Positions 34,349 to 42,776 of a stretch of DNA of 64,000 nucleotides are shown one piece after another (positions within the stretch are counted from its first letter, which is position 1; each line of letters begins with the position of its first letter). Below the pieces are notes generated by a model that was not told where the DNA came from, made no database searches, and saw only the letters and a program-made list of their open reading frames with translations. Source of the DNA: Streptomyces sp. NBC_01116 (GTDB taxonomy: Bacteria; Actinomycetota; Actinomycetes; Streptomycetales; Streptomycetaceae). Position numbers and translations under genes: made by a program. The stretch lies in NCBI RefSeq assembly GCF_041435495.1, contig NZ_CP108644.1, positions 8,045,501-8,109,500 of the forward strand. The letters run 5' to 3'.

Positions 34349-35295
34349 ACCGCGCCCGCCGGGCCCTCGCCACGCTGGCCCTCCTCGCCGCCACGGCCTG
34401 CACCGCCGGCCCGGCGCTGGAGAACCGGGGCGAGGTCACCGCACCGCCCGGCGACAGCAGGCACCTCACGGTCGGGTCCGCCGGCTTCACCGAGAGCGAC
34501 CTGCTGGCCCAGCTCTACGCGCTGCTCCTGGAGCACGCCGGGTACTCCGCCGACATCATCTCCGTGACCAATCGGGAGATCTACGAACCCGCCCTGGAGA
34601 ACGGCCAGATCGACGTGGTGGCGGAGTACGCCGCGACCTTCGCCGACTGGCTGAACGCCAAGGCCAACGGCGCCGACGCGCCCCCGGTCGGATCGCCCGA
34701 CCTCGCCACCACCATGAGGGAGCTGCGCTCGCTGGCCGCCCCGCGCGGCCTCACCGTCCTCGACCCCGGCCGGGCCGTCGACCAGAACGCCTTCGCCGTC
34801 ACCGCCGCGTACGCGAAGGAACACGGACTGAGGACCCTCAGCGACGTGGGCGCCGCGAAGCTGCCCGTACGGCTGGCGGCGGGCGACGAATGCGTCCAGC
34901 GGCCCTACTGCGCACCCGGCCTGCGCGAGACGTACGGCATCGACGTCGTCGCCGTCGACCCGAAGGGCGTCGGCACCACCCAGGCCAAGCAGGCGGTGCA
35001 GAGCGGTCAGGACCAGATGGTGCTGACCACCACGACCGACGCCACACTGGACCGGTTCGGCCTCGTGCTGCTGGAGGACGACAAGAAACTCCAGAACGCG
35101 GACTACGTGGTTCCGGTCGTCAACCGCGCCCGCGCCGGGAGCACCGGGGTGCGCGACGCCCTCGGCCGGCTCAACACCGTGCTGACCACAGCCGACCTGG
35201 CCTCGATGAACGAACAGGTCGACAGCTGGCGCAGGCTGCCCGAGGATGTCGCGCGCACCTACCTGGAGGCGAGGAAGCTCCTCCCGGAGGCCTGA
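34345..35295 (+). CDS. Osmolyte ABC substrate-binding lipoprotein
   Basis: 316 aa from GTG 34345. Lipoprotein signal with lipobox LLAATAC. The mature part starts HLTVGSAGFTESDLLAQLYA, and NREIYEPALENGQIDVVAEY and QNAFAVTAAYAKEHGLRTLSD are typical of the OpuCC/OsmF class that binds glycine betaine, carnitine or choline. Cys at DECVQRPYCAPG may form a disulfide. Its ATPase gene is not next to it but about 1.6 kb away on the other strand. Confidence 0.9.
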   Translation: MNRARRALATLALLAATACTAGPALENRGEVTAPPGDSRHLTVGSAGFTESDLLAQLYALLLEHAGYSADIISVTNREIYEPALENGQIDVVAEYAATFADWLNAKANGADAPPVGSPDLATTMRELRSLAAPRGLTVLDPGRAVDQNAFAVTAAYAKEHGLRTLSDVGAAKLPVRLAAGDECVQRPYCAPGLRETYGIDVVAVDPKGVGTTQAKQAVQSGQDQMVLTTTTDATLDRFGLVLLEDDKKLQNADYVVPVVNRARAGSTGVRDALGRLNTVLTTADLASMNEQVDSWRRLPEDVARTYLEARKLLPEA

Positions 35296-35308
35296 GCCGC
35301 CCGACGGC

Positions 35309-36214
35309 TCAGGAGGCGGGCGGTGCCGGGGGCCAGGGCACTCCTGCCAGCAGGGGGACGATGTGTTCCTCCTCGTAGTCGAGATGGGCGGTCAGCTCGT
35401 CGGTCATCCGGGCCAGCTCGGCGCGGAAGCGGTCCGGCTCCGCGATCGCGACGTCGGCCAGCAGGGCGGCGAGCGCCGTCTGGAGGGCCCCGATGCTCCG
35501 GTGCTCCTCCCGCAGCCGGTCGAAGACGTGCCCCAGATGAGGGTGGAAGCCCTCCGTCGTCGGGAACACATGGCCGCCCTCGGCCGTGTGGTGGAACTCC
35601 AGCGCCTGGCAGAACGCCAGGCAGCGCTGCCGGATCTGGAGCCCGAGACCGGGAGCGGGCGGTTCGCCCCCGCCCGGGTGGGAAGCCCGCGCGGCGAAGT
35701 GGGCCTCCGTCTCGGCGCCGACGTGGCGCAACTGATCGCGCAGCCAGGTGTGCACCTCCACCAGCTTGTCGGCGAGCGAGGTGATCGCGGGGGCCGTCGT
35801 GCCGGGGTCGGGCAGTCCCAGCATCACGACCGGCAGCACCCGGTCCGTCGCGTCCTGGTAGTCCGCGTACCCGGGCGCTCGGGCGACCACCCGGGCGAAG
35901 AGCTCGTCGCGTCGGGCTCCTTCGGCCGGTACGGCGAGGGACTCGAACTCCTCGTCCCCCAACTCGACCCGCACGGTGGGACGGGCGAGGAGATTGCGGT
36001 ACCAGTCGGGGTGGAGCGGTGCGCCGAGGTTGGAGCCGACGACGAGGAGCCGGCGGCCGTCGCGCACATATCCGAGGGGTGTGGTGTGCGGCTTCCCGGA
36101 GCGGGCTCCGGTGGTGGTGAGCAGGAGGAGATCGGCGCCCTCGAAGGGGCCGCCGACCTTCCCGGCGTTGGCGCGGAATTCGGCGATGACGGACTGCTGG
36201 AAGGCATGGGGCAT
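35309..36214 (-). CDS. Deazaflavin-type oxidoreductase fused to hemerythrin domain
   Basis: 301 aa from ATG 36214. Residues about 1-130 are a Ddn-like F420-dependent oxidoreductase/split-barrel domain (ADLLLLTTTGARSGKPHTTPLG, GSNLGAPLHPDWYRNLLARP). Residues about 145-295 are a four-helix hemerythrin-type domain with candidate iron ligands in LVEVHTWL, ALEFHHTAEGGHVFP, EEHRSIG and HLDYEEEHIVP. The first part would use reduced F420 for hydride transfer; the second could bind a di-iron centre sensing or carrying O2 or NO. Start site: GGGAG is about 12 nt away, rather far. Convergent with the osmolyte operon, 13 nt between stops. Confidence 0.85.
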   Translation of the reverse strand: MPHAFQQSVIAEFRANAGKVGGPFEGADLLLLTTTGARSGKPHTTPLGYVRDGRRLLVVGSNLGAPLHPDWYRNLLARPTVRVELGDEEFESLAVPAEGARRDELFARVVARAPGYADYQDATDRVLPVVMLGLPDPGTTAPAITSLADKLVEVHTWLRDQLRHVGAETEAHFAARASHPGGGEPPAPGLGLQIRQRCLAFCQALEFHHTAEGGHVFPTTEGFHPHLGHVFDRLREEHRSIGALQTALAALLADVAIAEPDRFRAELARMTDELTAHLDYEEEHIVPLLAGVPWPPAPPAS

Positions 36215-36450
36215 GGAGGTCTGGGTCTCCCGGAAGGAATGCGGGCAGGCGACGGCCCGGCGTCGCGGAGTGCCCGCGGCGAGGTGTTCGGAGGCTGGGG
36301 TGCTCAGAGGCAGGGGGCGATGAGTGGACTCATGGCGTCATCCCGGGAAGAAGGTGCTGGCTTGACCGCCGGCCGGCCCAGATCTCTTTGGCCGACGTCA
36401 CGCTGCACGTGCACCATCACAACCCGGACGGGACGGGTCTGTCAACGCGA

Positions 36451-36483
36451 GGTCGGGCAACGCCGAAAAGGCGTTGCCCGACC
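36451..36483. promoter_or_regulatory. 14-bp hairpin ahead of the DUF2087 gene
   Basis: GGTCGGGCAACGCC (36451-36464) pairs perfectly with 36470-36483 around a gaaaa loop, ending 26 nt before ATG 36510. It lies in a 295-nt divergent region (36215-36509) that also holds the palindrome TGCACGTGCA (36404-36413). With no gene ending here, it is a leader structure or operator rather than a terminator. Confidence 0.6.
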
Positions 36484-36509
36484 TCCGGACGCCTGCGAGG
36501 CTTCCCGCC

Positions 36510-36809
36510 ATGTCCGCCGAACAAGAGACCCTTGCTCCGCCGTCGCAGACTCCTCGCACCCCTCGGGTCGAGGCGCTCTTCTCGCACGGCCGCCTCGTCG
36601 CGATCCCGCGCAAGGAGGCCCGGCGGGAGCAGTTGCTCGTGCACCTCGCCGACACGCTGTTCGAGCGGGAGCGCTCGTACACCGAGCGCGAGGTGAACGA
36701 GGCGCTCCTGACCGTCCACGAGGACTGCTCCGCGCTGCGCCGCCACCTCGTCGTGGCGGGGCTGCTGGTCCGGCCCCGGGACGGCAGCAGCTACCGTCGC
36801 GGCCGCTGA
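36510..36809 (+). CDS. Small DUF2087-type protein
   Basis: 99 aa from ATG 36510. The C-terminal ~70 residues (VEALFSHGRLVAIPRKEARR, YTEREVNEALLTVHEDCSAL, RRHLVVAGLLVRPRDGSSY) fit the DUF2087 domain, a winged-helix-like fold often found alone or fused to HTH regulators, so nucleic-acid binding is possible. A single gene facing the ABC ATPase gene. Confidence 0.8.
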   Translation: MSAEQETLAPPSQTPRTPRVEALFSHGRLVAIPRKEARREQLLVHLADTLFERERSYTEREVNEALLTVHEDCSALRRHLVVAGLLVRPRDGSSYRRGR

Positions 36810-36857
36810 CCGGTCGTCCGGGTCGGTTGAGGGCCGGGTGGCGGGTCACCCCAGCCC

Positions 36858-38021
36858 TTACGCGTCCGCCACGGAATCGAACTCCACCTCCTCACGGCCC
36901 ACCCCCTGCGCGTCGGCGTCCACCGACCGGCGCAGCGCCTCGTGCAGCTTCGCCGGGGTGAGGACCCCGAGGAACCTGGCCCCGTCCAGCACCGCCACCC
37001 ATCCCGCGTCGTGCTGGAGCATCTCGCTGAACGCCTGCTTCAGCGGGGCGCCCACCGGCACCCACGCGTCCATCCGGCGGGCCAGGCCGCCCACCGTCTC
37101 CTCCTCCCCGGCCGATTGCAGCGCGTCCGCCGACACCCAGCCGTGCAGCTCGCCCGCGCCGTTCAGGACCACCGCCCAGCGGGCCCCCGCGGCCGCGAGC
37201 CGGGCCGCCGCGGCCCCGGCGTGCTCCTCCAGCCGGGCCACCGGCGGCTCCTGAAGGTCCTCCGGCTCGATCGCGGTGACCGACAGCCGCTTCAGCCCCC
37301 GGTCGGACCCCACGAACCGGGCCACGTACGGGGTCGCCGGGGTGCCGAGCACGGCGGCCGGCGTGTCGAACTGCTCGATGCGCCCCTCCCCGTACACCGC
37401 GATCCGGTCGCCCATCCGCACCGCCTCCTCGATGTCGTGCGTCACCAGGAGCACCGTCTTGCGCATCCGCTGCTGGAGCGCCAGGAACTCGTTCTGGAGC
37501 CGCTCCCGCACCACCGGGTCCACCGCGCCGAACGGCTCGTCCATCAGCAGCACCGGCGGATCCGCCGCGAGCGCCCGCGCCACGCCCACCCGCTGGCGCT
37601 GCCCGCCGGAGAGCTGCGCCGGATAGCGCGAGCCGTACGTCCCCGGGTCCAGGCCCACCAGGTCCAGCAGCTCCGCCGCCCGCTCCCGGGCCCGGGAGCG
37701 CTTCCAGCCGACCAGTGCCGGAACGGTCGCGGTGTTGTCCAGGACGGTCCGGTGCGGGAAGAGGCCCACCTGCTGGATCACATAGCCGATCCGGCGGCGC
37801 AGCTTCACCGGGTCGATCCCGGCGATGTCCTCGCCGTCCACCAGGATCCGGCCCGAGGTCGGCTCGATCAGCCGGTTCACCATCATCATCGTGGTGGTCT
37901 TGCCGCAGCCGGACGGTCCCACCAGGGTCACCAGCTCGCCCGCCGCCACCTCGAAGGACAGCCCGTCGACCGCCGTCGTCCCGTCCGGATAGACCTTGCC
38001 GACCTGCTCGAACCGGATCAT
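36858..38021 (-). CDS. Osmolyte (OpuCA/ProV-type) ABC ATPase with CBS domains
   Basis: 387 aa from ATG 38021. Walker A GPSGCGKTT, Q-loop YVIQQVGLFPHRTV, signature LSGGQRQRVGVARAL, Walker B VLLMDEPFGAVD. Residues about 255-370 hold a weak CBS pair (VVLNGAGELHGWVSADAL, DAGWVAVLDGARFLGVLTP), as in ionic-strength-gated OpuA/OpuC ATPases. It must pair with the permeases at 33-34.3 kb but is on the opposite strand behind two unrelated genes, so its expression is separate from theirs. Confidence 0.92.
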   Translation of the reverse strand: MIRFEQVGKVYPDGTTAVDGLSFEVAAGELVTLVGPSGCGKTTTMMMVNRLIEPTSGRILVDGEDIAGIDPVKLRRRIGYVIQQVGLFPHRTVLDNTATVPALVGWKRSRARERAAELLDLVGLDPGTYGSRYPAQLSGGQRQRVGVARALAADPPVLLMDEPFGAVDPVVRERLQNEFLALQQRMRKTVLLVTHDIEEAVRMGDRIAVYGEGRIEQFDTPAAVLGTPATPYVARFVGSDRGLKRLSVTAIEPEDLQEPPVARLEEHAGAAAARLAAAGARWAVVLNGAGELHGWVSADALQSAGEEETVGGLARRMDAWVPVGAPLKQAFSEMLQHDAGWVAVLDGARFLGVLTPAKLHEALRRSVDADAQGVGREEVEFDSVADA

Positions 38022-38172
38022 GTCTGAACGCTAGAAGCGCCCCCGCCGCACCGCACACGGGCCGGGACCGTCCGGGGCATCTCCCGAGGACCCCTCCGCC
38101 GGACCGGCGCGGGCATGTGCTGGACTGGCCCTTTGGCCCGGATCGGCCCGCACCTCGGAATCAGGAGTTCCC

Positions 38173-39468
38173 GTGAACAGTTACCGCCAGCCCGGCGTCG
38201 TCCTCACGGACCGGCGTTTCACCGTGCCCCTGGACCACAGCGACCCCGGCGGCGAGCAGATCGAGGTCTACGGCCGGGAAGCGGTCGCCACCTCCCGGGC
38301 GGGCGAGGATCTGCCCTGGCTGGTCTACCTGGAGGGCGGCCCCGGCTTCGGCGCGCGCCGGTTCGTCGGCACGGAGGCCTGGCTCGGCCGCGCCCTGCGC
38401 GAGTTCCGGGTGCTCCTGCTCGACCAGCGCGGCACCGGACTGTCCACCCCGGCCAACCGGCAGACCCTCCCGCTGCGCGGCGGCCCGCGCGAGCAGGCCG
38501 ACTACCTCGCCCACTTCCGCTCCGACTCCATCGTCCGGGACTGCGAGCTGATCCGGCCCCAGCTGACCGGCGGAGCCCCCTGGACGGTCCTCGGCCAGTC
38601 CTTCGGCGGCTTCTGCGCCGTCCACTATCTCTCCACCGCGCCGGAAGGGCTGAAGGCGGTCCTGATCACCGGCGGGCTGCCCTCGCTGGACGCGCACGCG
38701 GACGACGTCTACCGGGCCGCGTACCCGCGTATCGAACGCAAGGTCGCCGCCCACTACGCCCGCTACCCCCAGGACGTCGAGCGCGCCCGCGCGATCGCCG
38801 CGCACCTCGCGGAGCACCGGCCCGAGAGCGCCGGGCACCGGCTGACGCCCGAGGGCTTCCAGTCGCTCGGCATCATGCTCGGCTCGGGCAGCGGCAGCCA
38901 CCAGCTCCACTACCTGCTGGAGAACGCGTTCGTCCGCACCCCGGGCGGCACCGAACTCTCCGACGCCTTCCAGGAGGCCATGCGCACGGCCGCCTCCTTT
39001 GCCGGGCACCCGCTCTACGCCCTGCTCCACGAGGCCATCTACGGACAGGGCGAGCGCCCCACCGCCTGGGCCGCCGAGCGGGTCCGGGGCGAGTTCCCGC
39101 AGTTCGACGCGGCGAAGGCGCTGGCGGGCGACGGTCCGGTCCTCTTCACCGGCGAGACCATCCACCCCTGGCACTTCGACGTCGACCCTGCCCTGCGCCC
39201 GCTGCGCGAGACCGCCGAACTGCTCGCTCAGCGCACCGACTGGCCCGTGCTGTACGACGCAGAGCGGCTCGCCGCCAACGAGGTCCCGGTCGCGGCGGCC
39301 GTCTACCACGACGACATGTACGTCCACGCCGAGGACTCGCTGCGCACCGCGGCGGCGATCCGGGGGGCGCGGGCCTGGGTGACGAACGAGTACGAGCACG
39401 ACGGCGTGCGCGCGGGCGGTCCCCGCGTCCTGGACCGGCTGCTGGCGCTGGTGCGGGACGAGGCCTGA
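38173..39468 (+). CDS. Prolyl aminopeptidase-like alpha/beta hydrolase (S33)
   Basis: 431 aa from GTG 38173 (AGGAG 6 nt upstream). Oxyanion motif LEGGPGFG, LLLDQRGTGLST, nucleophile elbow GQSFGGFCAVHYLS, and a late Asp/His pair (YHDDMYV; NEYEHDGVR). This is the proline-iminopeptidase/tricorn-associated pattern. A cytoplasmic enzyme releasing N-terminal proline or similar residues from peptides; single gene. Confidence 0.9.
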   Translation: MNSYRQPGVVLTDRRFTVPLDHSDPGGEQIEVYGREAVATSRAGEDLPWLVYLEGGPGFGARRFVGTEAWLGRALREFRVLLLDQRGTGLSTPANRQTLPLRGGPREQADYLAHFRSDSIVRDCELIRPQLTGGAPWTVLGQSFGGFCAVHYLSTAPEGLKAVLITGGLPSLDAHADDVYRAAYPRIERKVAAHYARYPQDVERARAIAAHLAEHRPESAGHRLTPEGFQSLGIMLGSGSGSHQLHYLLENAFVRTPGGTELSDAFQEAMRTAASFAGHPLYALLHEAIYGQGERPTAWAAERVRGEFPQFDAAKALAGDGPVLFTGETIHPWHFDVDPALRPLRETAELLAQRTDWPVLYDAERLAANEVPVAAAVYHDDMYVHAEDSLRTAAAIRGARAWVTNEYEHDGVRAGGPRVLDRLLALVRDEA

Positions 39469-39496
39469 CCGGCCGGGCCCCGCGCGCCCGCCCCGG

Positions 39497-39523
39497 GGCC
39501 GGCCGGTCGTGGACCGGCCGGCC
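39497..39523. terminator. Bidirectional terminator
   Basis: GGCCGGCCGGTC (39497-39508) pairs with 39512-39523 (12 bp, loop gtg) between convergent stops at 39468 and 39531. Confidence 0.82.
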
Positions 39524-39530
39524 CGCCGGA

Positions 39531-40103
39531 TCAGCGCTGGAGCTCCTCCAGCGTGGCGTCCAGGTCGCCGGCGGTGCGCGGGGCCCGGTTGTGCGGCAGC
39601 TTCGAGAGGGCCGCGGCCATCCCGCAGGTGTTGCTGAGCGCCGAGTACACCAGGCCCGCGCCGATGCCCGCGGACAGCCAGCGTGCCGCGGGCACGCGGA
39701 TGCCCGCCACCAGCCCCGCCACCACCAGCGAACCCGCCGCGAGCCGGACCTGACGCTCCATGGGCCAGGTGGTGCGCGCGCCCTCGGGACGGTCCAGGCC
39801 GCGGCCGTCGCCCTCCCAGGCCGACGTTCCGCCGGTCAGCGTCACGGCCTCGATGTCCGCTCCCGCGAGGATCTCGCAGGCCCGCGTGGACCGGACCCCG
39901 GAAGCGCACACCACCAGCAGCGAACCGCGCGCGGAGGCGGACTTGAGCGCGGGCAGCGCGTCCGGCAGCTTGTCGAGCGGGATGTTCAGGGCGCCGGGGA
40001 CGTGCCCGGCGGCGTACTCGCCCGGAGCCCGCACATCGATGACGGTGAACTCCTCCAGACGGGCTGCGGCCTGGGCGGGGGAGAGGGAGGCGGGGCTGGG
40101 CAC
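39531..40103 (-). CDS. Rhodanese with C-terminal membrane anchor (YgaP-like)
   Basis: 190 aa from GTG 40103 (AAAGGA 9 nt upstream). Rhodanese domain (about 5-110) with TVIDVRAPGEYAAGHVPGA and active Cys in VVCASGVRS. It is followed by a DUF2892-type pair of helices (LAAGSLVVAGLVAGIRVP, SAGIGAGLVYSALSNTCGMA). Like YgaP it is a membrane-bound sulfurtransferase that moves persulfide sulfur. The promoter region is shared with the divergent PIG-L gene. Confidence 0.9.
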   Translation of the reverse strand: MPSPASLSPAQAAARLEEFTVIDVRAPGEYAAGHVPGALNIPLDKLPDALPALKSASARGSLLVVCASGVRSTRACEILAGADIEAVTLTGGTSAWEGDGRGLDRPEGARTTWPMERQVRLAAGSLVVAGLVAGIRVPAARWLSAGIGAGLVYSALSNTCGMAAALSKLPHNRAPRTAGDLDATLEELQR

Positions 40104-40148
40104 GAGCGGGTTCCTTTCGTTCGCCGGAGCGGTGGGCGGAGGGTATCC

Positions 40149-40176
40149 CTCACCCGGCCCGGACAGGCCGGGTGAG
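40149..40176. promoter_or_regulatory. 11-bp dyad in the rhodanese leader
   Basis: CTCACCCGGCC (40149-40159) pairs with 40166-40176 around cggaca, 46-73 nt upstream of the rhodanese start. Divergent regions rarely need terminators, so this is a leader hairpin or operator. Confidence 0.4.
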
Positions 40177-40273
40177 CCGTGTCCGCGGTGAGCGTCACCG
40201 GACTCCAGCCTCGCACGCCCGGCGCCGGTGCCGGGAAGACCGTGCGGTGACGGCACGTTGGTAGCCTGACGCG

Positions 40274-41005
40274 ATGACGCAGTTACTCGAACCCATGCCC
40301 GTCGACTGGCAGCGCGCCCTGGCGGTGGTCGCCCATCCCGACGACCTGGAGTACGGAACGGCCGCGGCCGTGGCGGAATGGACCGACGGCGGCCGTGAGG
40401 TCGTCTACCTCCTCGCCAGCCGGGGCGAGGCCGGGATCGACACGCTGTCGCCCGAGGAGTGCGCGCCGGTGCGCGAGCGGGAGCAGCGGGCCGGCGCCGC
40501 CGTCGTCGGGGTGCGGACCGTGGAGTTCCTGGACCACCGCGACGGCGTGATCGAGTACGGCACCGGCCTGCGCCGCGACATCGCCGCGGCCATCCGCCGC
40601 CACCGCCCCGAGCTGGTGGTCACCGTCAACCACCGGGACACCTGGGGCGGGGTCGCCTGGAACAGCCCCGACCACCGCGCGGTCGGGCGCGCCGCCCTGG
40701 ACGCGGTCGCCGACGCGGGCAACCGCTGGATCTTCCCGGAGCTGGGCGAGCGGGGACTCGATCCGTGGGACGGGGTGCGCTGGACCGCCGTGGCGGGCAG
40801 CGACCGGCCCACCCACGCGGTCGACGCGACCGCCGGTCTCGAACGCTCGGTCCGGTCGCTGCTGGAGCACCGCACCTACATCGAGGCGCTGACCCAGGAG
40901 GACCCGGAGCGGTACTGCCGGACCCTCCTGGAGGGCCTGACGAAGGAGGCGGCCGCGCAGTTCGGCGGCCGGCCGGCGGTGACGTTCGAGGTCTTCGCCG
41001 CCTGA
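40274..41005 (+). CDS. PIG-L family deacetylase
   Basis: 243 aa from ATG 40274. The zinc-binding motif AHPDDLEYG (about 21-29) and the later SPDHRAVG define the family (MshB, GlcNAc-PI deacetylase, Mca). It hydrolyses an N-acetyl or amide group from a sugar or thiol conjugate. TAGCCT at 40262-40267 could be a -10 that puts the transcript start at or next to the ATG, and no ribosome site is visible, so a leaderless mRNA is likely. Confidence 0.9.
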   Translation: MTQLLEPMPVDWQRALAVVAHPDDLEYGTAAAVAEWTDGGREVVYLLASRGEAGIDTLSPEECAPVREREQRAGAAVVGVRTVEFLDHRDGVIEYGTGLRRDIAAAIRRHRPELVVTVNHRDTWGGVAWNSPDHRAVGRAALDAVADAGNRWIFPELGERGLDPWDGVRWTAVAGSDRPTHAVDATAGLERSVRSLLEHRTYIEALTQEDPERYCRTLLEGLTKEAAAQFGGRPAVTFEVFAA

Positions 41006-41056
41006 GGAGGAGTCCACCGGGGCTGTCCCGGGGCTGGCGTCGACGGATTTGGCGGG

Positions 41057-41085
41057 TTGACAAACGGGCTTGCCGATTCTGCAAT
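41057..41085 (+). promoter_or_regulatory. Promoter for a leaderless regulator mRNA
   Basis: TTGACA (41057-41062), 17-nt spacer, TGCAAT (41080-41085). Transcription would start at about the ATG (41092), and there is no ribosome binding site, so the mRNA is probably leaderless. The spacer is optimal and the -35 is a consensus hexamer. Confidence 0.6.
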
Positions 41086-41091
41086 GGCCGG

Positions 41092-41691
41092 ATGAAGGAA
41101 CACGACCGGGACGACCCGGAACTGGAGTCCGTCCTCTCCGGCGTCGGCCCCCGACTGCGGCGGCTGCGCAAGGACCGCGGGGTCACCCTCGCCGCGCTCT
41201 CGGCGGCCACCGGCATCTCCGTCTCCACGCTCTCCCGGCTGGAGTCCGGCGGCCGTCGCCCCAGCCTCGAACTGATGCTGCCGATCGCCCGCGCCCACGA
41301 GGTGCCGCTCGACGACCTCGTGGGCGCCGCACCGGTCGGCGATCCGCGGGTCAGGGCCAAGCCGATCGTGCAGCACGGCCGAACCATGCTGCCGCTGACC
41401 GCCCGGCCGGGCGGCCTCCAGGCGTACAAGCTGATCCAGGAGCCCGGCAGCGGCGGCCCGCCGGAGCAGCGCACGCACGAGGGGTACGAGTGGCTGTTCG
41501 TGCTCTCGGGGAGGCTGCGGCTGCTGCTGGCCGACCACGATCTGGTGCTGGAGCCGGGCGAGGCCGCCGAGTTCGACACCCGGCTGCCGCACTGGTTCGG
41601 CCCGGCCGAGGACGAGACGGTGGAGTTCCTCAGCCTCTTCGGTCCGCAGGGCGAGCGCATGCACGTGCGGGCGAGGCCGAAGCGCGCCTGA
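41092..41691 (+). CDS. XRE-cupin transcriptional regulator
   Basis: 199 aa from ATG 41092. HTH_3 domain (about 15-70: LRRLRKDRGVTLAALSAATG, STLSRLESGGRRPSLELM) and a C-terminal cupin (about 115-195: EGYEWLFVLSGRLRLLL, LEPGEAAEFDTRLPHWF). This is the MerR-unrelated PuuR/SCO-type layout in which a small molecule or metal bound by the cupin alters DNA binding. Its target may be the oxidoreductase operon that begins 119 nt downstream. Confidence 0.93.
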   Translation: MKEHDRDDPELESVLSGVGPRLRRLRKDRGVTLAALSAATGISVSTLSRLESGGRRPSLELMLPIARAHEVPLDDLVGAAPVGDPRVRAKPIVQHGRTMLPLTARPGGLQAYKLIQEPGSGGPPEQRTHEGYEWLFVLSGRLRLLLADHDLVLEPGEAAEFDTRLPHWFGPAEDETVEFLSLFGPQGERMHVRARPKRA

Positions 41692-41727
41692 AGCCCGGGG
41701 GTGGGCCGGAGGTGTTCCCAGATCGGC

Positions 41728-41744
41728 AAGCGACCGCTTAGTAT
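41728..41744 (+). promoter_or_regulatory. Operator/-10 region of the oxidoreductase-ACAD operon
   Basis: AAGCG-AC-CGCTT (41728-41739) is a perfect dyad that overlaps TAGTAT (41739-41744), a good -10. Leader of about 60 nt to ATG 41811. The dyad resembles operators of TetR regulators of acyl-CoA catabolism, but the regulator is not identified. Confidence 0.45.
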
Positions 41745-41810
41745 GCGGCGCAGCAGTGGTAATGCCGACCGCGGCAGCGGTTGAAGCCGACAGTGTTGTG
41801 GAGGCCCCTC

Positions 41811-42776
41811 ATGCAGGCATGGCGAGTGCACCGGAACGGCGAGCCGGGCGAGGTGATGCGGCTGGAGGAGACGGACCGGCCCGTGCCCGGCGACGGGCAG
41901 GTGCTCGTCGAGGTCCGCGCGGCCAACGTCAACTTCCCCGACGCCCTGCTCTGCCGGGGCCAGTACCAGGTCCGGCCGCCGCTGCCCTTCACCCCGGGCG
42001 TCGAGGTGTGCGGCACCACCGAGGACGGGCGGCGGGTCCTCGCCACCCCCGCCCTGCCGCACGGCGGCTTCGCCGACTTCGTGGTCGCGGACGAGGCGGC
42101 CCTGCTGCCCGCACCCGACGCACTGGACGACGCCGAAGCGGCCGCCCTGCACATCGGCTACCAGACCGGCTGGTTCGGCCTGCACCGCCGTGCCCGCCTC
42201 CAGCCCGGTGAGACCCTCCTCGTCCACGCGGCGGCCGGAGGCGTCGGCAGCGCCGCCGTCCAGCTCGGCAGGGCGGCGGGCGCGAAGGTCATCGGCGTCG
42301 TCGGCGGCCCGGAGAAGGCGGCCGTCGCCCGCGAGCTCGGCTGCGACCTGGTCATCGACCGGCGGAGCGAGGACATCGTCGCCGCCGTGAAGGAGGCCAC
42401 CGGCGGGCACGGCGCGGACGTCGTCTACGACCCGGTCGGCGGCGACGCGTACGCCAAGTCCGCCAAGTGCGTCGCCTTCGAGGGGCGCATCCTCGTCGTC
42501 GGCTTCGCCAGCGGCGTCATCCCCGCCCCGGCCCTCAACCACGCCCTGGTGAAGAACTACTCCGTCGTCGGGCTGCACTGGGGCCTGTACAACGCCAAGG
42601 ACCCGGCCGCCGTCCGCGCCTGCCACGACGAGCTGACCAAGCTGGCCGAGCAGGGCATCGTCACACCCCTGGTCAGCGAGCGCGTCGCGATGGCGGGAGC
42701 GGCCGACGCCGTCCAGCGCGTCGCCGACGGCACCAGCACCGGCCGCATCGTCGTCCTGCCCGGAGGCGCCCGATGA
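41811..42776 (+). CDS. NADPH:quinone oxidoreductase (zinc-free MDR family)
   Basis: 321 aa from ATG 41811 (GGAGG 6 nt upstream). MDR N-terminal domain (VLVEVRAANVNFPDALLCRG, PFTPGVEVCG) and a Rossmann domain with VHAAAGGVGSAAVQLGRAAG and VVYDPVGGDAY. The zinc-ligand Cys and His of alcohol dehydrogenases are absent, as in QOR/crotonyl-like reductases. Probably reduces a quinone or enoyl compound in the pathway served by the two acyl-CoA dehydrogenases with which it overlaps (ATGA). Confidence 0.9.
   Translation: MQAWRVHRNGEPGEVMRLEETDRPVPGDGQVLVEVRAANVNFPDALLCRGQYQVRPPLPFTPGVEVCGTTEDGRRVLATPALPHGGFADFVVADEAALLPAPDALDDAEAAALHIGYQTGWFGLHRRARLQPGETLLVHAAAGGVGSAAVQLGRAAGAKVIGVVGGPEKAAVARELGCDLVIDRRSEDIVAAVKEATGGHGADVVYDPVGGDAYAKSAKCVAFEGRILVVGFASGVIPAPALNHALVKNYSVVGLHWGLYNAKDPAAVRACHDELTKLAEQGIVTPLVSERVAMAGAADAVQRVADGTSTGRIVVLPGGAR

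Noticed and set aside
39683..40191. Plus-strand ORFs opposite the rhodanese gene
   Set aside because: They are antisense frames with no ribosome site or recognisable domain.
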